This document shows positions 62,001-64,000 of a stretch of DNA of 64,000 bases, one piece after another (position 1 is the stretch's first letter; every line of letters begins with the position of its first letter). Origin of the DNA: Xiphias gladius (lineage: Eukaryota; Chordata; Actinopteri; Istiophoriformes; Xiphiidae); NCBI RefSeq assembly GCF_016859285.1, contig NC_053406.1, positions 7,371,001 to 7,435,000 on the forward strand. Direction: 5' to 3'. The translations under genes and the position numbers were made by a program. Under the pieces are notes generated by a model. That model had not been told where the DNA came from. It saw nothing but the letters and a program-made list of their open reading frames with translations, and made no database searches.

Positions 62001-63923
62001 GATCTGAGATCAGTGTTGTAAAAGTTGCTGAATTTGAAGGATCACACTAGAGAAAGAGGCAACAAAACAGTGGTGGATTGACCAGCCTGGGGAATAGACA
62101 GAGAGAGGGATGTGCAGTTTCATGCAGAGCAATATAGCTAGCAGCTGATTTAATCAAATGATTTGTAAAGAGAGATGACATCTCATTATGTGTACCAGCT
62201 CCATAGCTCATGTAGTGATAAACAGGTTGTAAGTAATGTGGGCACCGTTGCTGTTTGACACGGCAACACTTGCTGCATCGACTGATTCTTGCTGATCAAT
62301 TAAGACACGTTCCTCTGTCTATATGACACTGCAGAATGGGTGGCAGATGGTGCCAATAACCAGTGACTCATCCAGTAATTTTTTTCAACATACCTGGACT
62401 GGCATGCCTATAAATACATGTGAAGACCTTCAATAAACCAGTTCTTTCCAACCTTGTTTCATTATTTGGCTCACATATCTGTGATGTATATAAATCAGAT
62501 GATACATGGCATGCTATGTATTTGTTGGAGTGGACGTTTTCCCCTTGGCATAATGCCTACAATCCAGTAACGCTTTCTAATTTCAAAGAAGTACCTTATG
62601 AGCCTTATAGCTGTCGCCACGATTTCAGTCTTTATGCTAAGCTAATGGCCGATTCAAATGCTGGCCCTAGCTACATATTTAGCTTACAGACATCTACTCA
62701 TCAAACACTGCTCAAGAAAGCAAACAAGTGTTCTTCCAAAGATGACAAACAATTTCTTGACGTGAAAAAACATGTTGCAGGGCTCAAAATTTCACACACA
62801 CGATTTTTCAAAAACTTGGCCTGGCATGGCTTAATAACACCCTTTTTCCCTTTATTTGTTTGTTTCAAAGATGCACCAAAAGCCAGAGACATCAATACGT
62901 TAGTATTCTGAGCATCTAAAATGATCTGTAGCTGTCTTCGAAATATCTTTTGGTATGTCTGAAAGGGTTTTAAAAGCCGACTGCAATAATTATTTTTAAT
63001 TCAGGGCATTAGACCAAGGGTATGATTGATATAAAAGATTAACACTAATGTAATATGGCTGTCAAATGAGGTCTTGTTGACATGGTTCTAAATACAGAGT
63101 TGAGCTGAAAGCTGAAGTGACGTCTCAAGCATTAATTATGCTTTTTTCGTTCAGCAGTGCTTTTCAGACTAAAACAGTTACACGTGGTCAGAAGAGGAAA
63201 AAACATGCATGTCACACAGAGGCTGTAGGTTTTATTCTTTGCTGACACAGCATGTAGAGGAGAGTGCTGCTTATTTACTATACCTGCTCACATTTCCCTG
63301 GCAGGATTCAGACTAGCAACCTTCTCTGAACCTCAGACGAACTGTATGTTCCAAGTTTTAAAGACTAGCAGACAGAAGGCTACATAACAAAAGCACTAGG
63401 TATGGAGACCTGGTTCAAAAAGCGGTTCAGTGCTGCCTATGTTTAGCTAAACCCATTCCATCCCAGCCAAGGAAATAATGGGATACAGGAATGCAGCACC
63501 CAGCCATGTTGGAGTGGTGACAGATCAATTAGCACATGTCACTGTCCCTCTCACCATCTCTATTGTCATTGTCAAAGTTTTCATATTATATTTTTTTGTC
63601 CCTCTTCCCCCTCTATCTGAGCAAGTAGAGTACTACAATGGCACACAATTAACCCCGATTTCCTCTCCTCCTACTTAATTTCTTTCTATCTGCTCTTCTT
63701 TCCTTTTTGTTTGTTCCCCTCCGTTATACTCTCCCCTCTCTATGACTCAAAATTTCTCTTCCCTTTTTCTCCTCTGCTTCCATCCAGACTGATTTAGAGT
63801 CTCTGGACCCTCGTGGTCGGACTCCTCTCCATCTGGCTGTCACACTGGGCTACCTGGAGTGCACCAGGGTCCTGCTGCAGCATGGAGCTGACGTTAGCAA
63901 GGAGAACCGTAATGGATGGACAG
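47057..63923 (+). CDS. ankrd13b: Ankyrin repeat domain-containing protein 13B, first two coding exons (runs off the right edge)
   Basis: Exon 1 is 47057-47164 and exon 2 is 63788-63923, joined in phase 0, with the second ending in phase 1 at a GTGAGT donor. The protein starts [20 protein letters not shown], continues as [16 protein letters not shown], and then has an ankyrin repeat ([20 protein letters not shown]...[14 protein letters not shown]). This closely follows human ANKRD13B ([37 protein letters not shown]). The paralogues ANKRD13A, C and D are similar, but the position next to git1 favours 13B. ANKRD13 proteins carry C-terminal ubiquitin-interacting motifs and control internalisation of ubiquitinated receptors; that part lies outside the window. 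Intron 1 is 16.6 kb. Confidence 0.9.
47620..47703. repeat. (GT)n microsatellite
   Basis: About 40 GT units within ankrd13b intron 1, 450 bp after exon 1. Confidence 0.95.
48795..48960. repeat. Interspersed repeat fragment
   Basis: Contains attgccatgaaatttggtac and the following ggaggtgaatcctataacga wording, typical of a widespread unclassified teleost repeat. The edges are approximate. Confidence 0.5.
50846..50871. repeat. Poly-T tract
   Basis: Uninterrupted run of about 26 T. Confidence 0.9.
56447..56480. repeat. (GT)n microsatellite
   Basis: About 16 GT units in ankrd13b intron 1. Confidence 0.9.
57105..57270. repeat. Compound microsatellite (TATC, CA, TATG, TA)
   Basis: Successive short arrays: atctatctatct, cacaca, (ATGT)n at about 57182-57205, (TA)n, ATGT again, (TA)n to about 57251, then cacacaca. 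Confidence 0.9.
57735..57875 (+). repeat. Interspersed repeat, copy 1 (gctaagctaagctaactggc type)
   Basis: The wording ccaggctagctgtttccctc, then gctaagctaagctaactggc and atatttagcaacatgcatga, ending near gaagaaagcaaaatttccca, matches a very common teleost repeat. A diverged second copy in the same orientation is at 62595-62735. Confidence 0.6.
59037..59068. repeat. (GT)n microsatellite
   Basis: About 15 GT units in ankrd13b intron 1. Confidence 0.9.
62595..62735 (+). repeat. Interspersed repeat, copy 2
   Basis: Shares the order cagtctttatgctaagctaa, ctggcc.tagc, catatttagcttacagacat and aagaaagcaaac with the element at 57735-57875, in the same orientation but more diverged. Confidence 0.55.
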
Positions 63924-64000
63924 GTGAGTGTGTGAGTGTGTACTTGTTCTTCTATGATTGTGAGGACCAGTTTGAGCTATAAAATCTTATGGAGTGAGGA

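Larger units (their letters stand above)
47165..63787 (+). other. ankrd13b intron 1
   Basis: No exon with good borders, no RNA gene and no transposase was found in these 16.6 kb. Visible content is A/T-rich unique sequence, several microsatellites and three interspersed-repeat fragments (listed separately). The 163-codon ORF at 62420-62911 overlaps one of these repeats and is not regarded as a gene. Confidence 0.7.

Noticed and set aside
62420-62911. 163-codon plus-strand ORF
   Set aside because: It overlaps an interspersed repeat, has no splice context or recognisable domain, and lies inside an intron of ankrd13b.
1-64000. CRISPR arrays, operons, tRNA or rRNA genes
   Set aside because: This is animal genomic DNA; no CRISPR-like spaced repeats were seen and no tRNA or rRNA sequence was recognised by eye.

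Overview
The window is vertebrate genomic DNA, almost certainly from a ray-finned (teleost) fish. Genes are split into many short exons with GT-AG introns, (CA)n microsatellites are frequent, and several interspersed repeats have the look of common teleost families. Long single-frame ORFs are mostly repeat artefacts. The real genes were rebuilt exon by exon from splice sites and reading phase.

Layout, left to right. (1) 264-1029, minus strand: the first three coding exons of a Lys/Asp/Ser-rich gene ('gene B') that runs off the left edge. (2) 2905-12589, minus strand: a 25-exon gene ('gene A', 801 aa, 2,406 nt with no phase break). Most of its exons are variants of one module, an acidic Ser/Asp cluster followed by a poly-Lys tract. 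Genes A and B look like tandem paralogues and match no family I can name. (3) 14057-19184, plus strand: tp53i13, nine exons, 668 aa. (4) 25296-45142, minus strand: git1, an ArfGAP scaffold, 20 coding exons, 782 aa. (5) 47057-63923 and beyond, plus strand: the first two coding exons of ankrd13b, separated by a 16.6 kb intron.

The order and orientation tp53i13(+) / git1(-) / ankrd13b(+) is the same as on human 17q11.2, which supports the gene calls. tp53i13 and git1 converge across about 6 kb of 3' sequence. git1 and ankrd13b diverge from a 1.9 kb intergenic region, and gene A and tp53i13 diverge from a 1.5 kb one. No shared pathway is evident. The known members cover ARF-GTPase/paxillin/PIX signalling (GIT1), ubiquitin-dependent endocytic sorting (ANKRD13 family) and a p53-inducible membrane protein (TP53I13).

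The most unusual content is gene A. It carries a 289-bp tandem duplication whose ends fall in the poly-Lys (CTT)n tracts of neighbouring exons, which gives a direct picture of how the exon array may have grown. The second is git1 intron 1. It holds an internally deleted Tc1/mariner element whose right end was duplicated nearby, and in the duplicate an A/T tract has expanded to about 850 bp of an 11-bp minisatellite.
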